NCBI GenBank assembly: GCA_944470555.2 | Contig: OX104130.1 | Location: 56,205,491 to 56,269,490, forward strand | Source of the DNA: Heterobilharzia americana | Taxonomy: Eukaryota; Platyhelminthes; Trematoda; Strigeidida; Schistosomatidae | Direction: 5' to 3' | DNA: 64,000 nucleotides | Shown: positions 22,751 to 34,109 of the stretch, one piece after another | Layout of the letters: each line of letters begins with the position of its first letter | Position numbering within the stretch: position 1 is the stretch's first letter | The notes under the pieces: generated by a model | Seen by the model: the letters and a program-made list of their open reading frames with translations, nothing else | What the model was told of the DNA's origin: nothing | Database searches by the model: none | Translations under genes and position numbers: made by a program

Positions 22751-23590
22751 GTACGATTCCGTATTATGCTGCTGATATCAAATGATCCTTCTAAACGAAT
22801 ACGTTTGTGAACTTAATATCCTAACCAGTACATTTATATACAGCAAATTATGCTCTTAAATCAGCTGAAATATAAATTCAATTAAAGTAGTTCAACCGAT
22901 AAATATTACAGTGTCGGATCTGATCAGATAAATTACTTCCACGTGTTATGTACATTAAAGATGCCTTCAGTGTTGAAATGAGATGCTGGAGATACCAAAA
23001 TCATTCTTCAATAATGCAAGATATCTTCATGGATAAGAGGTGATTAAATTATGAATAAAAGAATGTACAAACAGACCATAATACAGAACAAAACAAAAAG
23101 CTGACAAAACTAGAAGAGCGTTAAAATCAGTCAGAAGATGTATATAATCATATAGGGAATAAATGAATATGGATTGGTACAAACTTAAATTGGTGATTTC
23201 TAAAATTCGTGAAGACTGTAGTTATAAAATACCCATTTTCTTGTAAGAGGAGGCTTCTTCAAAAGAAAATGCATCATTCAAAGAAGTCTTCTGAAGTACT
23301 TGACTGGATTTTTTTGAAGTAAACTTGACTGACTCATAGACATGACCTAGAATATTTGACACCGATTCTCAGCATCCTCCAACATAAAATGAATGATCAT
23401 ACAGCAAAACTTCTCTTTAAATCTCTTTTAGAAATCTAGTCTAGGGCATTTGTGTCTCACCGTGAAGATGCTTACATTGAACTGCTGAGTGCAGAAAGTT
23501 CGCAAACTTAACTTTGCATTAAAAATGATTGGTTGAGGTTGTTCCAGTTTAACAAACAGGTTTTATTGATGGCAACCGAAGACTTTGGTG
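22751..23590. other. No recognised feature
   Basis: A+T-rich, no supported gene or repeat. Confidence 0.35.
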
Positions 23591-23860
23591 GATTGTCGTG
23601 GTATTTCGCGAATTGATAGAACCGGGAAACTGCGGACTATTCAACTTCGAACTGGAGACTGAAGTGTTAACACGTTCACTATGAAACCAGAAGATCCTTA
23701 GTTATTTCCCTGATGGGAGGGATAGTGAGTGCATGCTGCTGAGCAGTCCCATTTTACGACGAAATAGATGTCTACTTCTTCCCGATTTTCAACAGTTCTC
23801 CAACTGATTCAGCCCATGGTGACTGCAACCTTAAGTCTGAATCTAACTTGTTTTGGTGCG
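23590..23860 (+). mobile_element. SINE of the CCTGAAGGTC family, old copy
   Basis: Matches 30325-30570 in order: TTCGCGAATTGATAGAA, GGGAAACTGCGGACTATTC, TTAACACGTTCACTATGAAACC, TGCATGCTGCTGAGCAGTCCC, ACGACGAAATAGATGTC and TTCAACAGTTCTCCAA. The tRNA-like head is badly worn. Confidence 0.62.
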
Positions 23861-25064
23861 AACCTGTAACTGTCGTTAACGTTTATTCAACGTTCAATTT
23901 TGATTTTCCGTTCATTCTATTTAGCAGGACTGATTCAAGCTATGACTGACTTTTTTCATGCCTGATCAAAGTAATAAGTAGCTAAGTTATCAAGTATACA
24001 ATATTACTTATATTCTGTCCATGTGGTTAACACAACAAACAACAGGATACAGATATTATATATTTTTACAGACAGGTTAACAGATGGTGTATAAAAAGGG
24101 AAGACATGATATATATAAGGTAGAAGGAAGAAGTAAGGTTTCACATAGGGAACAGCTAAATAGCTTTCTCCCCATTCATATGATTTATATCTAATATCAA
24201 CTTGGTAGAAGACGCTTTAGACTAGTCGATAATGTTGTGGGGTTAAGGTGTATATGACAGGTGGGTAAATGAAGTTTATTTCTACTGTCTCCATCTTCAA
24301 ATTCTGTTTCATTTCGCTTATTATCATCCTAATGGTATGATGATTAACCTGCATACCTTCATTTTTATCATATTATTAACATAGCAACTAATAAGAATGA
24401 GGAATAAATGATTGAAACATGTCTGGTTTGTTCATTTTCAACTTTCCCTATTCCATGTTTATTTTGACTGTGAGAGAAGAACATTTATTAACACACCTGT
24501 AAAGCTCATGTTAACCAGTACATCCATATGACAGTAGCTTAGTTACAAAAGGTAATAATAATAATGGTAGTAATATGGTTTTTTGATACACTAACTTTAT
24601 AAGGTAAATTCACAGTAATACGATACGGAGAAAACAATATCGTTATTTTCTGTTCATAAAAACAAAGTAACAGAAGTTAGCAACCATCCTCAGGTTCATG
24701 TACTTTGCCTATAAGCAAAACGTATTGTATGATACTGTGGAGTTGAAAAAATTCGATAGGAGGTGACGGTTTCGAACCAGTAACAAATGGATATGAGTCA
24801 ATATAATACATATTTGACTACTTCATACACGAATTTCCGTCATATGAACTTGAATAAAGCAAGAACAATAATTCGAGTTAGATAAAATACATTCATTTCA
24901 ATTTAGTGGTATCTCGTCAACGGTTTACAACTTAAGTGATTAAAACATACTTTGAGCTACTGTAATAGGAAATCCGTCAGCAGTTAAGACGGATAGAAGT
25001 GGTTATAATGTTGTGGGAAATCATGATGGGAAATGTAAAGAAGGTTAATATGGCGTAATAAACT
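23861..25064. other. No recognised gene
   Basis: A minus-strand B-box-like GTTACTGGTTCGAAACC near 24767-24785 may be a trace of a tRNA-like SINE. Confidence 0.3.
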
Positions 25065-25610
25065 GGAGGCCTACTTAAACCTTGGGCTACCAAAAGAAAA
25101 TTTCCAGATGAATATATTTAATCGAATTCTTCCTTTTTTGTTTGTTTTAATCTGTTAAATGTGTCATCGAAATATATCATGTACTCTCGTACCCTTTTAA
25201 AATGTTTTTAAACTGTTGTTTTTCAAGCTAAGAACGAAACAAAGGAAAAACGTTACACTGAATGGAAACGGACATACAGATGCTTAAAAATACAGCACAG
25301 TATTATGCCTAGGATACCTATATCGGATTACAGATTTTTGTACTGGTTGGTTGAACTAGCTCCACTATAATTACACTTGATTTTGCATTCATCCCCAAGT
25401 CCAAACCGGACGCTAATATAACACCAACTACCCATTTCACACTAATGCCCTTAACACTGTTCTTATTAACATTATTCAGATACAATAATTACTTCTTTCT
25501 AAAATAATGTGCAGGGAGCAAATCTGTTGAAATATTACGTACTGAGAATTATATACTGTGTCATAAATGTTATTTGGAATAAAGCGATTATTATTGTCGT
25601 TATTACTATA
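25065..25610 (+). repeat. Dispersed 550-bp repeat ending in an (ATT)n-type tail
   Basis: Matches 49705-50280 throughout: GGGCTACCAAA, a TTGTTTTAATC block, ATCATG(T/C)ACTCT, GGAAACGGACAT/GGAAATGGACTT, GGACGCTAA/GGACGCTCA, GAGAATTATATACTG/GAGAATTCCATACTG, and TAAAGCGATTA followed by a TTATTATT-type tail. No RT or endonuclease motif is visible, so it may be a non-autonomous LINE-mobilised element. Confidence 0.65.
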
Positions 25611-26545
25611 CTATACATACAGCAAAACTCCAGGGGTGCCATGAAAACTATTGAGGGACTTATAGGATAGTTAAAATCACCTAAGTCATTATGTGAGTTC
25701 TATACTAAACAAAACAGGTAGTATACATTGAGTTGAGTTAATCGAAATCAGTCTTTGCAGTCACGTAGGATTTAACGGAAGAATGAAACAGAAAGTCTAG
25801 AACAGGCCACTTGGACAAATAGACAGGCTGATCAATGGCCGTTTTTGAATGCATAGGTCAGGCTTTAGGTGTTTGATGGTTGTAGTTTCAGTGAACTTCA
25901 GAGGAACTCAGATTGTCTGTTTTTTACTACCATAAGAGAAGTTAAAACGCCTACTTGATACCTTGTGACAAGTAACTACACTATTCAGAGTTGTACTTTT
26001 TGTTAGTCGTATATTCTTCGAAAAGTGTTTCGAAAATCTAAGGAAGACCTTCCTTTTTGTTCTCCTAATTCATCTAGGTCTACGGCAACAACAGGGTTCC
26101 TGTCGACTTTTGGCTGTTCGGTAACTGCCAATCGTCACCTTTGAAAGTGGAGTGAATGACTACGGACATTTTACCTTCCTTTTTTTGCATATCTTTTGAT
26201 GAATGTTTGTAGACACTCATTGTGCTATAGACACCTCCCACTAATCTATAAATCTCCCTCCACTTATCAAAAGGAAGATATCATTTTTATTGGCGTTTTT
26301 TAATCAATCATACTAATACTCAAATTTGTAATAAAACATACTACTTACGGGAAACTGTCTGAGGTTGTTGCATCACGTATCTGAAAGCATCTCACGGTTC
26401 TTTTTTTATATTTTCCTTGACCATCTTTGTTCAACACTTTCGGGGATATGATCCACTGGAGCTGTACAATTGCACTTAAAAAAATATATAGTGCATGTAA
26501 AAATGTCATTGTTTGTTAATCAACAATTATTAGCAGTTTGTGACC
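25611..26545. other. No recognised feature
   Basis: No supported gene or repeat family seen. Confidence 0.35.

Positions 26546-26608
<63 letters not shown>
26546..26608. repeat. (ATA)21 microsatellite
   Basis: An uninterrupted trinucleotide run just downstream (minus strand) of a Penelope-like fragment. Confidence 0.95.
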
Positions 26609-26639
26609 TAGGAATAGATACTGAATAAGATATATGAAC

Positions 26640-27090
26640 TGAATAGTTTTAAGAATTCATAAGTTAATGGGGACAGAGAATGGCAAAGTCGCTTCTGGAT
26701 ACACAATTCCGGTTTTGATTCTTGTATTGTCAAAGCTTCAGTAATGCATACCCATCTGAAGATTATGTTGCACTGTGTAGATTAGTCCAAACAAATCTTC
26801 TGGGACTGTATCCATTGTTAAGCAGCTGATAAAAACCGATCTCCGTTGAACTTAGCTAAGTCGCATTGGGAGGTCTTCCAGCTGATCAAGGACTATCTGT
26901 CTCTGTGTATGATCTGTGTACACAGCTTCATAGGAGCGGGTGAATTGGTATCTACACATTGAAGTGGCTAATACTGGCAATTTATCCTTCTCAGACTTGT
27001 TCACTATTGAATGACTAGTATAAGTAATCGCACAGTGTCTGCATCGAAAAACAACTTTGTTAGCTGAAATCTGCTTTTTATGACTCAATG
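26640..27090 (-). mobile_element. Penelope-like retroelement, C-terminal nuclease fragment
   Basis: The minus-strand frame at 26852-27088 contains KLPVLATSMCRYQFTRSYEA and VYTDHTQRQIV. This aligns with the nuclease wording usual in these elements (C-x-Y-x-F-x-C, then Y-I-G-R-T), with key residues lost: YIGRT has become YTDHT. Downstream frames with RWVCITEALTIQESKPELCI match the family's C-terminal EALAIRKFKPxLC-like block. It is only the 3' end of an element. It could belong to the same subfamily as 1-1110, whose nuclease part is outside the window. Confidence 0.65.
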
Positions 27091-27640
27091 AGAATATCTA
27101 AATTTCATTTACTGCATGTAAAAGACTTTGTATTCTACGCATAACATTTTGAAAAGTGAAACAAAGACAGCAGTAACAGCAAACAGGACAGGCATATTGT
27201 ACGCTGTACGTTTTCAAAACCTTAAACTTCCTATGTATTTCTATTATCTTCATGTCAGTATTTCCCATTCCTACACTGTATGTAACTTGTATTAGTCGGT
27301 ATAATTTAAGAAAATATTACTACTATGATTTAAAGCTCCTTTGGCAGTATTTATGTTATGTGAAACTGATCTCACCTCATATAAACTAAAACAGACTCTG
27401 TGATTTCGTTACGCTGATAAAATCAATGTAATAAGAATCAGGATGGCTCACTTGTGCTTTCTATAAAAAACACAGATTGTTACGACGAGTTCCTACTAAG
27501 GATACATTTATAATGTAAATTGTTCAACTAATATGTTAAAGTGCAATCAAAAGAAGATATGTGATTGTTTTCATCAACAGTATAGTTTAGTAGACTAGTT
27601 TTATTGATACTACGTGATGATTGAAGATGACGTGATACTC
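27091..27640. other. No recognised feature
   Basis: No supported gene or repeat. Confidence 0.35.
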
Positions 27641-27644
27641 TAGG

Positions 27645-28390
27645 TCTCGGTACGATTTAAACTAGCGGTTTCCGGCTTACCGTCTGGGTGGCAGTGAAAC
27701 ATCAGACTATCTATGAAAGAATGAGCATGCTGCACTGCAGTCCGTTGTATCCTGCTTTGCGGCTACGGAACGTGCTCATTAAAATTAGAAGACATAAAAC
27801 GATTGTAGGCTTTCCATCACAGAGGTCTTCCTAGCATCCATCACGTTTCATGGAATCATCGAGTGAGCAATGTTCATGTCAGGAGAAGGACACTAAGCTA
27901 GACAGACAAGTCAATTAGTGAAGTTGTGAACCTTCATCTAATGAGATCGCTTGAACATCCACTACCCACTGCCTACCACAAGGTGTCATGCTAAGGGAAG
28001 TTGGATTAGGTTGGAAGAGTGTTCAAGGTGGTCAGACGAAGATGCAGCACCAATCGATGAAGTACCTATCTGTTGGTCTGAGTCATGTGAGGAGATGTAG
28101 ACTACCTGGTTAGGATCACCGAGACGATAGAAATCAGTGGTTGAGGATAGTTGTAGTGATGTTGTTGAAAAGTAGTCAGATTGGTGCAGATGTATTCACT
28201 CTCTGACATCTTCTAAAGCGTGAATATTTGCACTCACCTTTATCGTCACATTGTTTGTTCTGTCACACAACTTTATCTACTTTGGTCTTAATCTTTTTCT
28301 GTCTACTTGTTGTTTGTATACTACTGCTAAGTGTGGTGACCTGAGTTGATGTACTTGTGTGTGAGGTTCTATGTTGATTCTGCCTGTCTA
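27645..28390 (+). mobile_element. Family-2 non-LTR retrotransposon, 3' end only
   Basis: A worn RSVLLYGSETWP-type region sits near 27735-27840, followed by the conserved block from 27893 to 28385, nearly identical to 22255-22740. The in-frame TAG after CRLPG is shared with the other two copies. The 3' end CTATGTTGATTCTGCCTG runs into TCTATCTGTCTGTC. Confidence 0.82.
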
Positions 28391-28982
28391 TCTGTCTGTC
28401 GACCAACTCAGCTGCTGATCAGATCTTAATCTTACTTTAGTCACGAACACCTGTCTCGGCAACCAATATGATTACGATGGAGGAATTGTAACGTATCACG
28501 AGTTCATATGGCAGCTGATCAAACCGTTGGTGATTGAAGGGAAATTAAGATCGAATCAGCAACTAGGTCTCATAGTTCTGTTGGTTGGACACTAGACCGG
28601 CGACCCAAGGGTCACTAATGTGAATGCTGTGGAAACCTAGACTTTCATTTAACCTCCTATCATTACTTAGTATGAGCAATTTTGAGAGTTATGCAATGCC
28701 TTCTTTTCATTTAGGGATTTTGCACGTCCATCATCTTTTGGAATCATATTCATGAGTATCAAATACTTATGAGCTGAAACTTATAAAAAAATATTATGTA
28801 GTCCTTACTTCTTTTAGTTAACTGTTATCCATTTTATTTATATCCGTAAATCGACATTGAATGACGGTGTTACTCAAATACAGCATATCTTTCTTACCAT
28901 ATTCATGTAGTCTCCAATGCTATATACCCTCCTGACGTTTTCCCAAATTAAAGTCAAGAAACTCACAGCTGTTAGTAATTAC

Positions 28983-29145
28983 GCTGGGTGATGACTGAAT
29001 GTGAAATGAAAATTTGAACCATTGCCGAATTCGAACCAGCGACTACTGGGTTGGTAGAGCATCTGGCCGGAAACCCGGTGGTCGTTGGTTCCAGTCTGGT
29101 CGCGTTTCAAATTTTCATTTCACCTTCAATCATCATCCAATATAA
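28983..29145. mobile_element. tRNA-like SINE, head-to-head inverted pair (foldback)
   Basis: The left arm 28983-29043 is the reverse complement of the SINE from just after the anticodon arm to its tail (B box as GAATTCGAACCAGCGAC). The loop 29044-29080 holds the remaining head (TTGGTAGAGC, GGCCGGAAACCCGG). The right arm 29081-29141 is the same SINE segment in plus orientation (GTCGTTGGTTCCAGTC to TCATCATCCAAT). The tail continues to about 29170 with CTAGTCTGTCAAACTACGG. Confidence 0.75.
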
Positions 29146-29384
29146 ATACTAGTCTGTCAAACTACGGCTATCTCAGTCAAATGTTGGTTGTTAGTGAATT
29201 TACTAGTCCGGAATGCAAGGTGTGGATATCAGCCGCTGGGTATTCACTTTAAAAAACCAAGTAGTTGTAGTGGATTATTTGAATGTCATCGAATATCATT
29301 TCCTTTTGTTTGTTAGATATATCATACAGTTAAACAGTATTGTTTAAGAGGTAACTTTTCAAACACAGTTGTGGTATATTTCAT

Positions 29385-29600
29385 GGCTAGTAGTGGAATC
29401 CAGGATGCACGTTTCGTCCTATTTGGGACTTGTCATGTGGGTGTACATGCACCCCAGTGGGTGACGTTATTCCCACTGGGACTCCAGCCTATATCTTTGA
29501 ACGCCAGAGAGCTATCCATTAGGCCACCGAGTCACGGCAGCCACCACTTGTACAGTGGGTTTCGAGTTTTGCTCAATGATACTTGTAATTTACCGTGCTA
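29385..29600 (-). mobile_element. Hammerhead SINE
   Basis: On the minus strand: B-box region (GAAACCCACTG), A box GGTGGCCTAATGGATAGCTC, TCTGGCGTTCAAAG, CCCAGTGGGAATAACGTCACCC, hammerhead 29398-29443, and TTCCACTACTAGCC. Helix II GTCC-CAAATA-GGAC and GAAAC are perfect and the GCATC cleavage region is kept. The first core strand reads ATGACAA instead of CTGANGA, so cleavage should be lost. Confidence 0.8.
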
Positions 29601-29934
29601 AAACACAATTCATTGTTCACAGCCATTAATTTTGGCATGGCTATGAAACAACACAGTGCTCAAGTTGTATTCATGTATCAAATGAGTGATCTGAAGATAC
29701 TTTTCATCGTGAGCTGATGTCAGCTAAAGAACCATTGAAAATCGGGTTGGACAGAACAACAGTTTTATTTTGACACTTCTGAACAATGTGCACAATTGTA
29801 TCCTTGTACAACAGAACCTGAAACCTTAAGCTGTTTCACAGCGTACATTACCGTTCATCTACTAGAATGTAGTGCAACAGTTTCAAGTGAAGGTGTTCAA
29901 CTGTGTCACTAGGTGATGAAAATGCCTACGATCA

Positions 29935-30010
29935 AGCAGTAGAATTTAGATGACAATGAGCTTGTCGCTAAAGTCAAAGATTCTGGGTTCGATTCCCGAT
30001 AGGGTAGGTG
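29935..30010 (+). repeat. tRNA-like promoter trace, probable SINE fragment
   Basis: A B box GGGTTCGATTCC (near 29985) is preceded by a weak A-box region (ATGACAATGAGCTTGTCGC). No complete cloverleaf forms, and no clear SINE body follows. Confidence 0.3.
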
Positions 30011-30324
30011 ATGTGCAGGTCAAATAAGTAAACTGCGCTCTTCGCCTGTTATTATTTTCTGTACAGGAAATTCTTTATACAAATATATTTAAACTAATCA
30101 ATTCCTGACCAATTATTCTATGAAGTAATCTTGTATACTCCCAAGTCTAAGTGATGAGAGTTTGTTTATACCTACAGAGAAAGAACTGATGACGTGTAAA
30201 GTCCAGCGTCACAGTAATCACTACCGTAATGCTTGTTTCAAAAAATCAGTTACTTCAGTTTGGAGGTTTGTGGGGACTTACTGATTTCAGGTTGGTAGGG
30301 TAGTTTCTCAACCATTGCATTGGA

Positions 30325-30570
30325 TGTAGGTGGCGCTATATCGTGAATTGACAGAAGTAGGAACTATGGACCATTCGATTCCGACCCAGTGACTCAATGT
30401 TTAACGCGTTCGCCGCGAAACCTGAAGGTCCTGAGTTCAATCCCTAGCCAGGTCGTGGGTGCATACTGCTGAGGAGCCCCATATTAGGACGAAACAGCTG
30501 TCCAGTGCTCCCAGATTTTCAATGGTTCCCCAAATGATGTCAATCCATGATGAATACTACTTCTAAATTG
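30325..30570 (+). mobile_element. SINE of the CCTGAAGGTC family
   Basis: tRNA-like head: AGTGACTCAATGTTTAACGC (A-box side), CGCGAAACCTGAAGGTC, and B box TGAGTTCAATCCC. The body has TGCATACTGCTGAGGAGCCCC, AGGACGAAACAGCTGTCCAG and TTCAATGGTTCCCCAAATGA. Matches 34110-34325 and both arms near 45 kb. Confidence 0.75.
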
Positions 30571-32250
30571 TTTTTAGTGTTATTACTTGCATTATTTTAT
30601 GAGACTGATTTTGATTTTTCTGATATGGATTATTCTCTCTCTTTTGGTTTTATTTTGAAATAACCCCCATCATCAAAACAACTGTGTTACATGAAATGTC
30701 AGTAAGGGTTGGATAATCTCAACAGAAGGCTAATCATCAAACTGAATCTAGTTACTAAGTGAGTTGGTTGGTTGATTGGTAGCCTGATTTTATAACGATG
30801 ATATAGGCCATCTTCACACATAAGCATATCGACAAAATGAACAAATAAAAACAGTGAATGATTGATTATCAGGTGAATGTACTGATTTTTCTTTGATATA
30901 TCTGCAAAGATTCGTGCTAGCTGACATGTGTGCTTCTGTGTTTGTTTGTGTTGACACTACATGGTGAGGATGGGAGAAGGGTATGTTTGTTTTGACTTTA
31001 TATGGCTTACATAGTTACGTTAATTCAGCCTATGTTTACCAATGTGATTGTGAATCTAATCAAACCTTCCTGACTCAAGAGAAATAAGATTCAGTGTTGC
31101 TGTCCTTCACCCCCTATCTCTGACCTCTTGAATGCACCATACACATACATGCACACCATATGTGATTCATACAAGTAGACGAAATAGAAAAACAAATTAT
31201 GTACATTATTGGAGTAACGGTAACTGGATGAAACAGAGATTTCGTTGAATCAGATTAGCTATCGTCACCAGTCATTGACCTAGACCTAATTCAGGTAGAT
31301 TTTTGATACAAACCAGTCAGCTCAGCAACTAAGAGATTCATCTTATAGATGGTGTTTTATTATTATTAATATCATTATTAGATTAGTAATAATAATAATA
31401 AATGAAGCAACGAAGACAGGAAAATAAGTCATAAAAAAGGAGAAATTTGCCCCCAAGATATTTTGGCTTTGATAAACAATTATTATTAAATCAAACCTTA
31501 CTGTCATATGCACTGGACAAACTTATTGAAACAGACGGGATACTGTTTATGTATGTTGATATGGGAGAGGCTGAAATAGAAGGATTGACTTCTGTGCATA
31601 TCTATTCTGAGTGTTTTTACTTTCCATAGACTTGCATTTGTGTGTTGTGTATGCATGTGTGAGATGGTTTGTCTTTGTTCTTTCAAAAGTCATGTTTACC
31701 TTTGAAAGATTAAAGCTTATTTTGTGTACACACCTGCAGTTATTAGCTTGACAACTAAGAATCTTTCTTTCGTCAATTTGTTGTCAAACAGACACAATCT
31801 GAGTTTTGTTTACCTGCTATATGCCCCTAAGACAGAGAAGTGTGATTTACACGTATCCAGTTCATCACCGACTGATATATTCTGTTATCAACTTATCTTT
31901 CGCTGTAATTTTATTCTAGAGTATCCTGATTACTTTTTGATACGAAACCAAATAAGCATAATAATTAACAAATTCTGTCAAATTTCGTGTGAAATCTAAA
32001 GTAAACATCCGAATATTTGTAAGCAACTGATTAAATAGTGAATACATATCTACAATAAGTTCGTGTAACTAAGCTAAAACTGGCATTTGTATCGAATAGT
32101 TTCTGAGGTGCTGATGGATTTAAAGACGTGAATATTCTTAGGTCATTTCAATTTGTGGTCATCAATGCAAAATACTGACGAGTTTCAGACTCATAAGAAA
32201 TAAAATATTCAGTTACCTTTGGCTTTCAACGGTTCCTTATTTGTTGTCAG
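30571..32250. other. No recognised gene
   Basis: Short frames at 31447-31629 and 31724-31999 lack motifs and splice borders. TTATTATTA/AATAATAAT runs lie near 31368-31402. Confidence 0.3.
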
Positions 32251-32256
32251 TTGGGA

Positions 32257-32448
32257 TTAAACTTTTGTGGTGAATAATAGAAATCTGTCAAATATCTTGT
32301 CACCGGACACTAGGAACTCTGGTAACCCAACTAAATAATTGGTAAACCAACGTTTCAAATGATTTTGAAGGCTCGTTAAAAGATGTTGAAGGAAACCTTG
32401 ACAGCGTCTGACAACTCTATGTTTTTGGAATAAGCTGGCAAGAACCAA
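32257..32448 (-). CDS. Possible terminal exon, unrecognised protein
   Basis: On the minus strand an acceptor-like GTGAATGCAG is followed by a frame of 63 residues starting LVLASLFQKHRVVRRC and ending FDRFLLFTTKV, then TAA. The composition (amphipathic, Leu/Arg/Phe-rich, LQHLLTSLQNHLKRWF) looks helical and protein-like. The polypyrimidine tract is weak and no upstream exon was found. It lies just beyond the 3' end of a family-2 retroelement but does not match it. Function unknown; it could also be remnant coding of an unidentified repeat. Confidence 0.28.
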   Translation of the reverse strand: MVLASLFQKHRVVRRCQGFLQHLLTSLQNHLKRWFTNYLVGLPEFLVSGDKIFDRFLLFTTKV

Positions 32449-32549
32449 CTGCATTCACACTGTCGGCAAGAATTTGTATAGCTACATTTACATTATATAT
32501 GAAAACTCGATTAATTCGAAGATCATTTCCATCAGTGACTCATGTTGAT

Positions 32550-33370
32550 TCGACTGACAGACAAAATCAACATGGAACCTTGCACACAAGTGCATCACCT
32601 CAGTTTAATACACTTCACAGTAGTGTACAAAGAATAGGTGGACAGAATAAGAGTGATCTCAAAGTAGGTAAAGCTGTATGAGAGAATAAACAATCTGAAG
32701 ATAAAGGTATGTACAAGTATTCAAGCTTTAGAAGATGTCAGAGAGTGAATACATCTGCACCAATCTGACTACTTTTCAACAACATCACTACAACTATCCT
32801 CAACCACTGATTTCTATCGTCTCGGTGATCCTAACCAGGTAGTCTACATCTCCTCACATGACTCAGACCAACAGATAGGTGCTTCATCGATTGGTGCTGC
32901 ATCTTCGTCTGACCACCTTGAACACTCTTCCAACCTAATCCAACTTCCCTTAGCATGACACCTTGTGGTAGGCAGTGGGTAGTGGATGTTCAAGCGATCT
33001 CATTAGATGAAGGTTCACAACTTCACTAATTGACTTGTCTGTCTAGCTTAGTGTTCTTCTCCTGACATGAACACTGCTCACTCGATGATTCCATGAGACG
33101 CGATGGATGCTAGGAAGACCTCTGTGATGGAAAGCCTACAATCGTTTTGTCTTCTGCTTTTGACAGATGCTCCTCACGACGGTATGACAGGACATAACGG
33201 GCTACAGTGGAGTATACTCGTTGTTTGATAGTTGGACATCTCGACAGTTGACACCATTTATGACACAAGTTGGAAAATATCAAACCAGCCTTCTGTATCT
33301 GAGCTGAGATTTCTTCCTCAATTACAACTAGAAAAGATCGTGAAGTTGTCTTGTCCAACTATTCAATTTC
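32550..33370 (-). mobile_element. Family-2 non-LTR retrotransposon, 3' end only
   Basis: The minus-strand frame at 33110-33358 reads EEEISAQIQKAGLIFSNL, CPTIKQRVYSTVARYVLSYR and VGFPSQRSS, corresponding to the RT C-terminal region of family 2 (KGRVYSxxVRSVLLYG type). The conserved block and 3' UTR continue to 32550, ending in CATGTTGATTTTGTCTGTC. It shares the TAG after CRLPG with the two plus-strand copies. The plus-strand open frame 32499-32681 is antisense to this UTR. Confidence 0.82.
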
Positions 33371-33582
33371 CCAAGAATCAAACCCATCAATTTCATGCAT
33401 GAAAGGAAGATGGACAAAGAAGAAACAATTGTTCAATGATATATTACTATCAGAATGGCTTCAACCAACGCCATTACATCACTAAAGCAGTATTCAAATC
33501 TCTTATTTCTACACAGCAAAAGTCAAACAAGCAAATTGTGACCACTAACCCAGCTTAACATACTACTTTTGAAATGAGGGAA

Positions 33583-33825
33583 AAGATTTGTAACTCAGGA
33601 TGAGAATGATGATGGTTTAGTTTTCTCTAAGCTTTGGTATTTTGTCATGAAGAAAAGCTGCTCTTTAATAGGTGTCCGACCGCTGGATTTCTCCGATTTC
33701 CGACCACACACAAGAGCATTACACTGAAAAGATTTCGAGATGATGAAAAATATTTGTGGATCAGAACGAGAATAAAAAGGGTTTAGTGCTCTCTGATCTT
33801 TGGTACTTCGTGAAGGACCTTTGAT
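33583..33825 (+). repeat. Two units of the GTAGCTCAGGATGAG-type repeat in tandem
   Basis: 33583-33655 (ATTTGTAACTCAGGATGAGA, then TTTTCTCTAAGCTTTGGTA and TTTTGTCATGAAG) and 33748-33825 (ATTTGTGGATCAGAACGAGA, then GTGCTCTCTGATCTTTGGTA and CTTCGTGAAGGAC) are diverged units about 165 bp apart. A single copy lies at 19612-19690. Confidence 0.5.
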
Positions 33826-34109
33826 ATGAATACCAACTGTAAATTATGTCTGAAACGACATCTAGTGAATACTATTCTTTCACTGTATGAAATATCAGAT
33901 AAGCGATCTAATATACAGCCTTCACATGATATGAGTCTGTGTTTAATCTCACTCTAAAATCAACCAGTCCCCATAAACCTACAAAGTGAATTATAAAATA
34001 GTGCACAAAAATCCAAACAAACTTGTATGCTGTATCTCAACTACAATGAGAAAAATTGTCATGACATTTACATCCGGAGAATTCAAGTTTTTAATGAGCG
34101 ATAGCACTA

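Noticed and set aside
32499..32681. Plus-strand open frame of 60 codons with a GT-like end, looked like an exon.
   Set aside because: It is antisense to the 3' UTR of the family-2 element at 32550-33370; the same bases align with 28250-28390.
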